A DNA stretch of 64,000 nucleotides, taken from NCBI GenBank assembly GCA_022836615.1, contig MU405348.1, forward strand, positions 1-64,000, written 5' to 3'. The DNA is from Annulohypoxylon bovei var. microspora. Lineage: Eukaryota; Ascomycota; Sordariomycetes; Xylariales; Hypoxylaceae. The notes beneath the pieces are model-generated. The model was not told the origin of the DNA. It was given only the letters and a program-made list of their open reading frames with translations, and did not search any database. This document shows, piece by piece, positions 33,330-46,500 of this stretch. Position 1 is the first letter of the stretch. Each line of letters starts with the position of its first letter. The position numbers were made by a program, and so were the translations under genes.

Positions 33330-34813
33330 CTATAGATTTTTCGACTGAAGCTTCTTTAACCTCGTCGCGCCCTCGTATACACCCCTATCGACAGCAGCAG
33401 CCACTGTCAATGTACCACCAATCACGGCACATAGACCTGTCAGAAATCCAGTGAAGGTTTTGGCACGTTCCTCGCGGTTAATGACCTTCATAGGTGAAAT
33501 ATCCTACCTCTTGTTAGCGATCATATAGTTACACAAACTAGGAAAAGCACTTACATAAGAAAAGAACACCCCCGGAATACCGCCTCTCGCGTGCATCCGT
33601 TCTTGGTGGCCTTCAGCTGCGTCATCGCCTCCGGCCAGGCTTCGCTTGTGGCTCGTGGCCGAATACTGGTGCGTCTCCATGCTGCCATCAACTGCGCTGC
33701 CCAGGTTTCCCAGCCAAATCTCGTCATCGGCCTGGTGGTCGTACCCACTCGGCTTTGACCAGCTAAGGGGGAGATACGCAGTCGGGACAACTTTCACAAA
33801 GTACATGAAGTTAAAGTTAGGGTCTTCAGTGATTTGCTTGACCTGGTCTAGGGGGTTTATGTGATGGTTAGTCCAAGGACTATTTTTGGCGTGCTTCCGC
33901 GTAATATCTTCAGGGAGCTGAGGTCCGAAGCGAAGCTGGTGGATCTCATGCTCGAACGAGTGGTGCACTGGACTATCCCAGTAATTTTTCAAGTCGTGAA
34001 CGTGCATGTTGCCATTGCTGAAACTTCGACCCGGCGCGAAGTGAAAGTTGCCGATGACCTTGTTAACCCGGATTGCACCTTCGATCCGACACCCTTCGTG
34101 TCTCTGCTCATCCAACTTCTCGGAGTAGTGCTCCCGTTGGCACTGCTCGACGCCGTCGCCTCTACCGAAAGCCCAGGATGATTGCGCATATGCTTCTCGA
34201 ACCTCGTCGCAAGTGTTACAGCAGCCGGGTTTCGTAGCGGTAGCCGGGGCTTGAGCGCCGTAGCAAGGGCCGCAGTAGTTGGGATCTAGATGATCGGCGG
34301 TCTCGTCCTTACCGTGGCTAGGTCGGTTAGTTTGAGGAATTACGAGGAGAGCAGGGTCGCGAGGAGATCCGACTCACAGAGACAAAGCAGTCACATCAAT
34401 GACTCCTCCTCCTTGGGTGGCGGGCTGCAGCCTGACCTTCTTCACGCCATGCAACACGCCATGCTGCTGCTCGCCGGAAACGTCCATCACATCGAGGGTC
34501 AAAAGCTCGCAAGGGAGCCTAGGGAAAGTAATGTTCATATGAATTTCCATTCGCTCTCCTGCAATTGGAGGGTGAGAAGTCTGAAATATGATGGGGGAGT
34601 TTCGCAGTATTTGAACACACCTCTGCCCTTGTCGACAATAAGTTCGGGGTGAATGACTATCCTCCTGTAGTCAGACCATTCTCCCCAGGCAAGCCAAAGG
34701 ACGACAACCAAAGATACGATGGTAACGATTCCACCAGAAGTAGTTCGTATCCGCGCATCCTCTACAGTCTTGGTGAAGGCATCTAGCCTTGTAAATCTAG
34801 ATTTCGCAGGCAT
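33330..34813 (-). CDS. ERV46: Erv46/ERGIC3-like ER-Golgi cargo receptor
   Basis: Four exons (34813-34621, 34558-34378, 34317-33555, 33503-33330) join in phase to 436 aa. Erv46 pairs with Erv41 in COPII vesicles and cycles between ER and Golgi. The start MPAKSRFTRLDAFTKTVEDA and first transmembrane helix (about 25-43) are typical. The lumenal part has FPRLPCELLTLDVMDVSGEQ, the Cys motifs YCGPC (about 139-143) and GCCNTCDEV, and the segment EGCRIEGAIRVNKVIGNFHFA found in all family members. The second helix (TFTGFLTGLCAVIGGTLTVA) is near the C-terminus, which ends in a Lys-containing cytosolic tail. All introns fall in phase. Confidence 0.95.
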
Positions 34814-35553
34814 TGCGATATGGTCTCGATATATGGTCTCGGTATACTGCGCAGCTCGAACTAACTCGAATCCTAGGACCGAATACTAGCAACTAGAAAC
34901 TAGCAACTAGCAAGGCGTGGAGAAATCAACGAAGAGGACCGGTAGAAAGAATTGCAAAGAAAATAAATCACCGTAGACGCCGCATTGGAATATGGAATAT
35001 CTAGGCTCGGCGTGAAGTAAGGAATGCGAATCACGCTATGTACAAGCCAGAAATGGGAAGAGGTTAAAAGTTGAGATGTACGTGTATTCAAGTAGACTGG
35101 CAGGCTCAGCCGAAAGGCCACCTTCACCTTTTCCGACGCCAATTGGACCGAGACTTGCGACTTCTCCATTGAACTAACTATTTCGTACCTAGGTAGCTCT
35201 TGCAGGTACCGGGGTCTCTTGGCAGTTATCTTAGGCTAGAACCCGAAATAATTGAACTGTGTGCGCGTCCACGCGGGTATCATGTACCCAAGTATGCATG
35301 TACCTAGGGTCCAGCGGCTCTTGTTTATGTAAAAGATGCATTAGGGGATACATGGATCTGCTCTAGCGCAAACCGTAATAGAGATACTGTACATGTATGT
35401 AGAACCTGTACTTGACATTTAATTCGACCTCCTTTCACGACTTTCAAAGATATCCATACAATCGTTGCTTATACTAATCTCTAAACTCAGAGTCTCTCAA
35501 CTTCATACCGACTCTCTCCATGCACCGAGATGGAACCCCCTTTTTTATAGCGC
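34814..35553. other. Spacer upstream of Erv46
   Basis: About 740 bases. A frame at 34900-35169 on the minus strand has no recognisable content. The palindrome acctaggt occurs at 35187-35194. No gene is seen. Confidence 0.5.
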
Positions 35554-36113
35554 TTATTGCTTCGCCCAAATGAGTTGATAGTTGTTGCCGTCCTGTGTCT
35601 GCCCTTGACTCTTCAAAGAGACCGCGTTGCCTCCAGAAGGCGTGGTGCCGTCGTAAGAGACATAGCTGTCTAGCGCCTCGTTGTGGACGAGAACTATATT
35701 TTAACCACATTAGTGTCAACCCTCAACGTCACGATATGATACGGTAGCTCACTATCGGATTTATAATTCGACGCGTGTACCCAAAGAGTACCATTGACCG
35801 AGCTATCGCAAATAAGCTTCAAAGTAGTCTCGCCATCGAACCAGCATTCGTTGCCTACACTGGTCCTAATCTGAAGCTGAGTCCAAGGTTGGTCGATATA
35901 TATCGGTCCGAGAGCTTGCGCTGTGAATGTGTCACAGTTTCCAGATGCAGTCCAGCTCCCATCATTGGTCAGGCATCCGACTTCTTGTGCCCGGTTCCAG
36001 CTGTAGACGCGAACTTGGCCGCTCTCAGTGCCGGAGGTAGGCCAGCCGCTACCCAGATCAAGGGCAGTGACTGCAGTTGATAGAATGAGGGCACATTTCA
36101 AGAAGCTAGCCAT
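35554..36113 (-). CDS. Small secreted protein, unknown function
   Basis: Two exons, 36113-35753 and 35693-35554, join in phase to 166 aa. The intron begins gtgagct, has a plausible branch site (gacactaat) and ends atag. The N-terminus MASFLKCALILSTAVTA is a signal peptide. The mature part (LDLGSGWPTSGTESGQ...) is rich in Trp, Ser, Gly and Asn with three or four cysteines (GCLTNDG, GNCDTF, NECWFDG, LICDSS). The end is NNYQLIWAKQ. No domain is recognised. Size, secretion signal and cysteines resemble fungal effector candidates or small wall/adhesion proteins; neither is shown. It stands alone. Confidence 0.7.
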
Positions 36114-37911
36114 TGTGATGCGATGCGAAATAGCTTGCTCAAGTATTTGCTATGTTGTTGGTACAAGTTGGATGAAAAGCCAATAATTAATAGGAGGCCG
36201 AAGCCCTTTATAAATATTATTCGATACTACAAAGTTCAGCTGCTTGCGAAGTGTAACCATTCGATTATCTAAGAGCTCATCAGGCATTTCTAATACATGT
36301 TTCTGTCGAGTCTTCCTATTAGGGCAATTCGGACAAGATGTTCGGCGGAATCGATCAAAAGGCCCTGGCTGTAAACGTGGAGAAGCATGTCCAAATCCTC
36401 TTGAGCACTGTAGCCGCAGTCCAACTACCTTACTAGGTTCAGAATCACGATCCCAGGTCCTTTTCAAGAGACGGCTCCGCCGAATACATTATGCGGAAAA
36501 GTTAAACGAAACTTCGGTAGTTGCTAGACATATGGTGACAATCAGGCAGTTCCTTTAAATATCCATAGAAATATAATGTTCTTTTAATTAAGCCTATGAG
36601 AGCTTGTTTTTTTGCGATCTTGAAATTGATAGCAATAGACAACTGCAATGCTACAATCTGTGTCCGCATCGACCCCAGTAACTCACCAAGCTACAGTTTA
36701 TAGCCAAGAAAGGGGTTCGGTGAGCCCCTTTAAGATTGAATGCTTATTGACTATGATGTGATACTTGAAAAGTATAATAATTTTGACGATTTGGTAGAAA
36801 ACTCCCTGAAGTTTGTAATGGCCACTAACACATTTTACACTGCCATGTTAATATCCCTTTTAACTAGCAATCGACTACGGACAAGGTTTATAGATAGATT
36901 ACTGCTCACCTGACCTAGAGGTACTTTCAGCAAAACAGAATCAGCCTCTGTAGATGTTAGTGGGCTGTTACCTGTGCCTATAGTTAGATAATTGCTAGTT
37001 AAGGGGGTAGCAGAATAAAGTACTAGTGTAACGACGGTAGAGGTGTATAATCATCACAGTATCTAAATCATATGAAATACCTACGATTGGTCTGTTTATC
37101 AATCAAAAGAGGAAATGACTTGATAGGAAAAAGGGGTACCGGGCCACTAGGTTCTACGGGGTGTTAACGAAGACGAGCAGCGTACTAGATTGGCCATGTT
37201 ACAATTATCCCATATTCGGGTAGGTCTAATTGTATGTCAGGTTATATATCTAAGTGAGCATAGTTACGAACAAAAGTATATCTAGGTAGGTAGTTAGTAC
37301 CAGGTATCTACTTATGTTGAGTCTTGCCCACATAGATGAAATTCCTACTCATGCAAGCCTTAACCTACCTAGAAAAAAAGCCCAAGACTCTCTGCGAAAC
37401 AGACGCCGCTTTCTCTGATATACTAGGTACTAGGTAGATACCTAATCTGCGGTCATGGTCGTCACACAGCTTTTCTTCGCATGTGGCATTGCTGCGTAGC
37501 AACATTCTATCTCACGGAACTCATGCACCAATTCGGCAGGTGTGGTCTAAGGTCGTGGCTAGTAGTATAAGTTACTCTCACAAGATATCTTGCACATGAG
37601 GATTTAATATGCTAAAGGCTTTTAACATACCTCTGAGGTATTTAAAGGCTAATTTTAAAAAGTGCCTCGGATGAGACATGTAGAGAGGGAGAGGAGGCAT
37701 CGTATTGAGCGGCTAATGGTCATCAGCATCTATCACCAGAGAACATACGACCTATCCATCTTAGCGAAAATCTACTACGATAAGAGCATCATTATTTCAT
37801 CCTTACTATAAGACATACTAAGTATATTATGGTACGACCGTGTAATTACAAAATTAAGTGGGGGAGTCGCGGTATGTCACAGTTCTAAATATCGACATTA
37901 GAACGTCCTAG
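36114..37911. other. 1.8-kb gene-free region
   Basis: Frames at 36150-36467 (minus) and 36244-36558 (plus) overlap on opposite strands and are not recognisable. The rest is AT-rich with scattered tacctaggta/ctaggtaggta strings. Nothing else is seen. Confidence 0.5.
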
Positions 37912-40800
37912 TTAGTGCCTTTGTGATGCCCGGCCAAATCTGGCAATCCACCTTGCATCGTAAGGGGACAGCTCGACCGCTCGTTGACCGATAATATCTC
38001 TTTTCCTCTTGTCTTGGCTGGTATTCGCCGCCGTCAAATTTCCGCAATCCGGCCTCTCTAGCTTGTTACCGAACGCATCAACCATCCAGATGAGCACGCC
38101 ATTTGTCCAGCCGAATCCTTCGACAACCTCGTATTCGCCCCCTCCACCGGCGACGTTTGTCGAATTGTCAGCATCTACAAATTGTTAATATCTACCAGAG
38201 CATAGAAAAACACTACCCTTTCATGACGCCTCTAGCTAAATATAGATAAAGAAAGACAAGGGGCATATGTAATAAAAGAAATTCTGACATACTGTAACTT
38301 AATTAGCCTTAATCGAGAATGGAAAATCATGTTGTTGCTGCAGGGACAGGGAATATGATGGTACTATTTAGGAGAATCTAATACATACCATTTTTCGAAC
38401 ATAATTCCCGTATCTCCAGGGCCAAATCCCTCTAGTTGGGGGGTCTCGTCCGTAAAACCCCCTGTTGCACGCCACGTACAGAACGTACTGTCCAGATACC
38501 GTTGCGCTAATTTGAGGGCCAGATCTTGCGTCGCGATATAGGAGGGGTCCTCTTGACCAAAAGTTGCTGGTGTCTCAAGAAGACCTTTCATAAGTACGTA
38601 CATCAGCGGCGGCCATACGTTCGGTTGGTCCCACTGCTGGCCAGTCAGGTAGTTCGTCGCAGCAACAGCGCCAGCCTTCTCCGAAAGGAGATCAGAAACA
38701 CGTTGAAAAGCGAGTTTCACAGTCAGAGGATTGTCCCTAAGTTGCGCGGGAGCTGCACCTAACCAGAAGGGATAGAACTGTGCGACATTGAAAAAGACTT
38801 GGTATCCCTCAGGAGCATCCGCCTTCTGCGCCAGCGTGGTGTCCGAATCTGATGGCACGTATAAATTTTGGGATCCAGAGGTCAGGTTGTAATCGAAATA
38901 ACTCGTGTACTTGTCGTTCCACATCAGTGCATACATAGCTTCTGAACGATTTTTTGCCATTTCCTCGAACTCCGCGGCAAACGAGCTATTCCCAGCCTTA
39001 TTTAAGTATGATGCAATAGCCATCTCGTTGGCATACAATATCGAATTTAGGTCTACGCCTATTACGTTTGCGGTATTGAGAGAGCGCAGCGGGAAGTAGA
39101 CATCGTTTGCAGCATCAGATGGGGTGGCAATCCAACGGGAGTTATAATCCCACCCCGACTCAGCACCGGAAGCAAGGTTGGCATAGAGATTAGCTTTCTC
39201 GCTGTCATCCAAAGCGTGTGTCTCAGGGTAAATAATACCAGAGCTCGCGTAATAGGAATTGTTATTAGTTGTAATATAATCCTCGCGGTACGACTACACT
39301 AGGTTAGTTTTATACGTGTAAATAAGCCTCGATAATAACTTCGACCACCTGATCGAAGAAACCCCCTTGCTATAAGTTTGTAAGAGAAAAGGGAGGGAAC
39401 TGTAGGTGATGGTATTAAAATATGCGTACCTCTGGTCGTGGTTCGGTATTCTGAACTCCATAACTATTTCGTTTCATTTTTAATCATAAGATACTGCTAG
39501 ACATAATATAGAATGAGACGCTCGAGGAATACTTACTGCGTCAGATGGAAGGTCGCGTTGCCCGAGTTGATCGCTATCGTACGGTTCTCTATCCAGAAAT
39601 TATGCTCTTTAATTAATAAAGGTAAAGCACGTTCGAGAAGGCTCGTATCATTAGTATAGTCAACATAAGTTTTGACCATCTGTGTCAAGAGCGGCGGTTG
39701 GGATCGATTCAAATAATCTGATATACGTTAATACCTACGCTAGACTTGCAGCGTTACGTCTTATGAAAATCTCCTGCGGAATTGAGACTTGAATTTGCGA
39801 GAAGTGGCTGTAATACGAAAACATTGTTACATACTGCGAACAAATTAGAATCTTTATACGACGATATTTTTTTAAGCTTCAGATAATTTAAGAAATGAAG
39901 TTCAATGCTAGAAATGAAACATTTTCTCCTACCATACACGTGCACCGTTAGGTACAAATCCGAATTGGTCAACGAAGTCCAGGAAATTTTCGATTATATT
40001 TCTGAAAGTACATCAGCGCGTTTAATTCCGACCGAATTCATAGGATTGAAGTCAATAACTAACCTGGAAATCTGAGTGAAGCTGCCACCAGTTCTTAACA
40101 GGCCCTCAATGATCCAGAAGGAATCCCAATAGTAGGGTTCTCTGAACCGACCTCCAGCAACAACAAATGTGCGGTTTACTGGAATAAAGCTATCAACACA
40201 TCCTGTACAGTTAGTAGCACCCACATCTAGAACTTTCTGTATTAGTGTATCTAAGACTAGGCGTGGTATACCCCGATACCGTAGCTCTAGGAGATTGCTC
40301 ACATGTCCGAGTCAAATCGGGCCAGATGTCAATGACCTTTTGTACGAATTGTTTAACCACGGAATCGTCAATCTTGTCTAGGAAGACAGGATTGGTCTCT
40401 AATTGGCTCTGGGGAACCTGGGCAAGCTCAGACCCGGCCTGGCCAAAGTAAGTTGATAAGAAGTCGTTAAGTTCGGTGTTGTTGCTGAGTGGCTTGGTAA
40501 GCTTGTCAAACGCGGCAAGGACATCGTCTAGGGGTACTTTTGTCGGCCTATCTGTTTATTAGCTAATGCAAAGCCTAGGTCGGTAAATTCATATAGTTAC
40601 AAGTCTACGAAGGTTTTAGAGTCAGAGAAGGGTTGAGCAAGTTCGATTTGTTTAAGAACATCGCCCTGGCAGTATAAGGGCGAGTCGCAGGGCGTGATAG
40701 TCGAACCGTTCTGGTAGAGGCCGTAGACTATGGCAGAAGAGGCAAAAGCCAACACTGCCGTTATGTGTCGTAAGCCTGCCATATTGCACCGTTTTGGCAC
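37912..40800 (-). CDS. GH37 trehalase, secreted type; 3' junction unresolved
   Basis: Hydrolyses trehalose to glucose. Exons readable in phase: 40800-40601, 40547-40303, 40226-40064, 40001-39940, 39717-39537, 39463-39430 and 39293-38389, then a final piece 38172-37912. The N-terminus has a signal peptide (MAGLRHITAVLAFASSAIVYG) and CDSPLYCQGDVLKQIELAQP. Trehalase signature 1 is AGGRFREPYYWDSFW and signature 2 QQWDQPNVWPP. LNRSQPPLLTQM, YGVQNTEPRPE and GGGGEYEVVEGFGWTNG are also family marks. The fourth intron is long (222 nt). After FEKW no canonical GT-AG intron restores the frame to the last 80-odd residues. The gene therefore needs a non-canonical or mini-exon splice, or is damaged. The exon pieces themselves contain no stop codons. 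Confidence 0.85.
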
Positions 40801-41896
40801 GATAAGTTTCGAATTAGCGATGATCGAGGTGGGAAAGCATAAGTCGAGTGTGAGAGATCATCTAGGTACTCAGCACAACAAAGACCTGGAGGACACGAGA
40901 ATATACATATATCAAAAGTCTATCCGGGAAAGAATAATCCTCGCAGCATATTTCTCCCATCAAATTTCCCGTACGACGGTAGCTACCGCTGCTGGGGTAT
41001 AACGACTACCTACATGTATTCAACTCCGGAAGCTGTGGAAAGCTATGGGGGGAGCTGGGGCTGTCTGCGGGGTCTACTAGCCATTTAATCCTGGTAGGAT
41101 CGGTGACTGACTGGCTGGCTGGCTGGCTGGGCACGGTCATGTCAAGTCATCTTCACCGTGCTGGCTCTGCGAAGGCTGTAAGAAAGGCTTAGCTGGTTGC
41201 GGAGATGTTAAGGTGTAATAAGTTGCTCATACGTTTATTAAGGCGAGCTCAAGTAATACCTAAGTACCTATGTATGTGTATACCGAGCATAGGTAGGTAT
41301 GCATCTCCTTACATGGAGAGTATAACATGTTTTAGCCAATGATATTAATCATTCATATAATCCTTGCATGGTACGTACATAGGAGGCATTAATGAATTTC
41401 TCCGCATCCGTAAAACTTACTCCTCTACATTTCAAGCTCCTCTTTGTGGTCCCCGGCTAGCCTAGATAGGCTATGAAAGTACAATTATGAATTAGCCTTC
41501 TCTATTGTGAGTATCTTATACTTCAAGGTCGAGTGTGTTGAAGCCCCTATGTAGGTTCTATTTGGTATTGATTTGCTACATATAGGCATATCTAGCATAG
41601 ATTTGATTTGGGCACGAGATTCGTTTTTTTACCTAAAATATGTATATAGGATGGCCTGGCGAATGTGACAATAATTCGTCCGTATTGATAAGCCATACCG
41701 CAGGGACGAGGCTCATGGTTTTGGAGAGTGTCTTGTCATCGATAGCATTAGTAGAGCTGAACTAGTAGAGCTCGTATGATCACCTGGATTTTCATTACCA
41801 ATCCTATTGTGGAAGGGGAGAACACCCTTCTATTATCACATTATCTCGGTACAGAAGGCTAGCATCAAGTCCTCTTCCCCAGGCAGATTGTATTTC
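40801..41896. other. Spacer upstream of trehalase
   Basis: About 1.1 kb between the trehalase promoter side and the proteasome gene 3' end. A short ctgg tandem run lies at about 41113-41130. No gene is seen. Confidence 0.5.
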
Positions 41897-42783
41897 TCAC
41901 GAGTCAACCTCCATCTTTTCTCCTTCGGCCGACTCTAATTCCTGCACACTGACGTACTTTCCGATTTCATCCTTGGTAATGATCTTCTCGTTGAGCACCG
42001 CTGTAGTGCCACGCTTAAACTTGTAATTCTTTAGTTTCTGACTACGCTCATTCGGTTTGATGAAGCCGCGGTGCAATGTCGTCTTGTCGGCTGTAATGAC
42101 GGCTACATCGACGTTGGACCCGGAACCAAGATCGTTGAAGATACCTGCTTGGATGGCCTGAGAGCAGAGCTCCATGGCATCCTCCTTAGTACCGTTTGGC
42201 TTCCATTGCGATTCGAAGACGGACATGGCCGCCAGCGATCCCGAGCCCATAGTCACATAAGGAAGCTTGTCCGTACTACCGTGAGCATGCACGGTAAAGA
42301 GGTGGGTTCCCGTGGGATCAACACCGGCAACCACCAGATACGCTCCAATATGTCCCTGATACCGGAAGAGATGCTGTTTGAGGAGAGTCATGCAAGTGAC
42401 GACACGAGGCTTTCGGCCGGTTGAAAGAGAGTGTAGCTCGAGCTGGGAAGATATGAGGGCGGTAGTGAACTCAGTATCGGCAGCGGTACCGGCACCAGCA
42501 CACCAGATCTGGGGCGAGATGTAATGCAACTTCTCGCAGTTCTTGTCGGCGACGATAGGACCACTAGTGGCTCGAGTATCGGCGGCGATCTATCGGGTTC
42601 GTATCAGCGGGACAATTACTTATTAGAAGGCTGGCGGCCATGTCGAGTTTAACTTACCACGACACCCCCATCGAATATGCACCCGACGATGGTGGTACCT
42701 GTGCTGGTCGCCTTTGGCAAAGGAACACCTCGCGCGTGCAGAGCCGCATTGCGGTTGTAGTTTGAGAAGTCGAAGCCAGGCAT
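41897..42783 (-). CDS. PUP1: Proteasome 20S subunit beta-2 (trypsin-like), Pup1
   Basis: Two exons, 42783-42658 and 42589-41897, join in phase to 272 aa. This catalytic core subunit cuts after basic residues. The propeptide MPGFDFSNYNRNAALHARGV... ends at Gly29, and the mature enzyme begins with the catalytic Thr30 in TTIVGCIFDGGVV. The catalytic Lys region is in VVIAADTRATSGPIVADKNC, split by the intron after VV. Further marks are IWCAGAGTAADTEF, YLVVAGVDPTG, TMGSGSLAAMSVFES and the long C-terminal arm (RGTTAVLNEKIITKDEIGKY) that embraces beta-3 in known structures. Start choice follows the closely matching N-termini of fungal homologues. Confidence 0.96.
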
Positions 42784-43586
42784 ACCGGCTGATTTGATAC
42801 CTTTCGTCCGGGGAAATGGGTTTGTTAGGAATGAAACTCTAAGGCGATTCAGGGTCGAAAGCTTCGGCGTTAATATCGTAGTTCAAATCCTAGAAACTAT
42901 TTGCGCTGTCGACAACGTAATTATTTGAGGTCGTGTGGGAGTGGTGGAGATGTATTTTGTTTGCTGGAATCGAATATGATAAATGATAAAGCTGGATGAC
43001 GACCAGGTCCTAGCTGCCTGCGTTCGTAGGTTGGACCTTTACCTTCGGGGGCAGGATGTGTTCAACGCGGTCCTGCCTGCCTTTAACGATCATGTACCTT
43101 ACCTAGATAAATAGGTATAAAGATACTTCCAATGTCATACATGACCCACTTAGTGAAGCTTACCTATGTACTCCGGTACCACACAGTACAAAAAAATGTA
43201 TTATGTAATGACTTACTGCGGGTACCTCTGACAGGGGTACGCGAACTCTTTAGGAGGTAAGCGCATCTCGCTCTAAAAAAGTTGAGCTCAAGTTCCATTG
43301 CGCGCCGCTGTGAATCAAAGCTTCGTTTCTATAATTTTCAAAACTTTTCGTCACATCTTTTTTTTCCATGAGGATATTTTCGTTTGTCCAAACGCTTCCT
43401 CTAGACTCGTGTGTCACTTAACGGCGGATACCGAATTGCGCAACCCGATATATTATTATATCCAAGACGTCCTGCCCGACAGTTAACTGAAGCTCCCAAT
43501 ACAAACAAACCTATCTACATATCGATGTGACGACGACTATTCCATGATCGCTTCTTCGTGAAACAAAACCCTTTCCTGCCAAAACA
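42784..43586. other. Divergent promoter spacer, Pup1 / Nup159
   Basis: About 800 bases with both promoters. A frame at 43298-43486 is not recognisable. Pyrimidine-rich stretches precede the Nup159 start. Confidence 0.5.
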
Positions 43587-46500
43587 ATGGCTTTCGGTTT
43601 CGGAAACGTGGGAAATGCAGGTGGTGGTGGTGGTGGTGGTGGCAGCCTTGGAGGTGTCTCCCAAGGTCCTGATCTTGGGGAGGTCCAGACTGAAGCACTT
43701 GGCTTCCTGTCACTGTCCGGAGATGCTAAGCTGCGTTTAACATCGCCATGGTCTCCACTACCTGCAGAGAATGCGTCTCTTATTAGCATTGCCCCGCGAC
43801 ATGGCCTTGTTGCTGCCGCTGGTCCTGATGCTGTTATCCTAGCTTCTACGGAGGCCGTCCGAAAGGCATTCGACAACCCTAAGAACGGCGATAGCGAGAT
43901 TAGATCCTTCGAGCCCCAACTTAGGCTACCATTACCCATACGGATATGTCAACTTGCCTTTACAGCCGACGAAGCCTATTTGATACTTTCCGCGGAGCAT
44001 GGTGGAGGATTAGCGGCCTACGAAGTCCAATCTCTCCAGCAAGGCTCGGCTCAGACAGCTTTCGAGATACCTACAAATGGCGAGTCTCTTAGGGCTTTGG
44101 CACCGAATCCTCGCCCGGAGAAGGGAGAGCTATGCGCTGTTGTAACCAATGAAGGCAAGCTTCTGATGGCAAATATGAAGGAGCGTGATTTCGTATCGGG
44201 AACCAACGGCCAGATCTTAAAGGACCAGGTCAGTTGTGTGGCTTGGAGCAACAGAGGGAAGCAGTTGATAGCTGGGCTTGGTGATGGAACCATACAACAA
44301 ATGACTCCCGAGGGTACCGTCAAGGCGGAAATTCCCCGTCCGCCGGGTTTAAACTCAACCTATTTTGGTAAGTTTCCTGCCCATGTTCGGCTATCGACTC
44401 TAAACTAATGACTATGTAGTATCGTCTCTGGTGTGGCTCGAGAACGATGTGTTCCTGGTTTTTCATATTTCGGCTTCGGAACAGCCTTTTCAGGCTACAT
44501 GCCATCTCGTTACGAGACAAGGCCAGGACTTCCAATTCCAGAAGTTGAATGACCCAGTAGATTCTTTCAACAACGACAAGAGCCCACATCATACGATCAT
44601 GCGGCTAAAAGACTTTCCGCCAAACCTCCAAGACCTGCTTCTTTTCTCGTCGACAGTCAGTCCTGATATTGGACTTCTTACACGATCAAAAACGCCATTA
44701 GGCCCTGGGGGCCCTTCGAATGTTTTCGCTATCGTCGAATTGGCTGACGATTCTAAGCGAGCTACTTTACCGATGGATGAAACCATGGGAACTCCAGTGC
44801 CAATCGGCACGGCACTGGATCTATCTAGTCGAGAGAATGTCTACAAACCTATACCTACCGATGAGATAGATCAATCTCCTGGACCATTGCCAGGTTACTG
44901 GGTTCTCAATGCCGAAGGCGTACTTTCTATTTGGTGGGTAGTGTATTCCGAATCCATTAGAGGAGGGACTACATATCCAGGACTGGCAGCTATGGAAGGC
45001 AACGTTGTAAATTCTACCGAGCCGACGGCTCCTAAAGCGGCCCAGTCCAACCCATTCGGTACCTCAGCTTCGTCACCGTTTGGAGCCCCGCCAGCGGCTA
45101 CGGGGGCGGCATTTGGTAGCCATTCAATGTTGGGCTCGAAGAACTCGCCCTGGGGAGGCCAGCCTTCATCCTCTGGCAGTGCTGGCGGTGGCGGACCTAC
45201 ATTTGGTCCAACTTTTGGTACACAAGCAGCTTCCTCGGCACCAAAGTTTGGTCAACCATCCTTCGGCGCCCCTAGTCTCGGCGGCGCTGCTGCGCCCGCT
45301 TTTGGACAGTCTACGGGGATTGGTTCGAGGTCGTCACCTTGGGCTTCCGAATCCGCCTCGTCCAGCACCCCTGTTTTCGGTCAAGCAACTTTCGCCAGCA
45401 ACGCGAACAACAACGCAGGTGGATCCGGGGTGGCCTTTGGAGGCGCAAATCCTAGCTCTACAAATACGAGTGGCGGGTTCGCTACTTTTGCAAGCAAGGG
45501 TGGCTTTGCATCTCTTGGATCGAATAGCGACACGGGCGGGTCAAGCATATTTGCGTCTACAAAGTCGGAAGCCCCTGAAGTCTCCATGGACACAGACGCC
45601 ACGTCTGTATTCCGAGTTCCAAGTTCCAAGCCAAGCACAGATGCTGGAAATGTCTTCGGTTCGCAGCCGTTTAAATTAACTTCTAGCTTTCAGCGTGACC
45701 CGAACGCAAAGGATGACGATGACGATGCCGATGTAAAGGGCTCGGGTACTGGGACGTCGATGTTCGGCACAAATTTTACTGCCACAATAGACGGGACAAC
45801 GAAACCGGTAGCCTCGAACCCTTTCGCTACTGGGACGCAAAGTACTTTTGGGCAGCTCACGGCCCCGTCCACGAGTGTAGAATCAACTACGCCAACTTCA
45901 ACACCCGCACCTTCCAAATTCATGTCTCCAACCTCTTCGGCTCCGCAGACTAAAGGACTCTTCGATTTCCACCCGAAAACCCCTAGTAGTTTAAGCAGTA
46001 CCCTTGCATCCTCTGCCTCACAAACACCTACATCTGAAACTCCTCGGGCGAAGGAGGAGTCCGAAACCCCTAAACCACTGAGAGGTTTCGCGGATGCGCC
46101 TCTACCTCCAGAGTCAACTAGTAAAACTACTTATTCATTAGGCGATTCATCGTCCTCGTCCGCTGCTACTGCCGACGCTCCAGATATCACGGGGACGCCA
46201 CTTGGGGCCGAAGATGCAGCTCTTCCGCCCGACTTTACCGACCCGACTCCCACGAGCGTGGATCGCGAGATTTCACACGAGGAATCTCCCGTTGTTGTCG
46301 ATGATGCGCCCTTACCCCCCGATCCAGTCAGCAATAAAAAGGCCTATGATGCTCCTTTACCCCCATTGCCCGGCACTGTCCCCAAATCCAAGCCTGTGGA
46401 CGACTCGCCGCTACCACCAGATCCTATTCAACAACCGAAAGCTTACGCAAGCAAACTGCCTGCTCTTCCCATTGCCAAGCCAGCCTCTGAAGTTGTTGGG

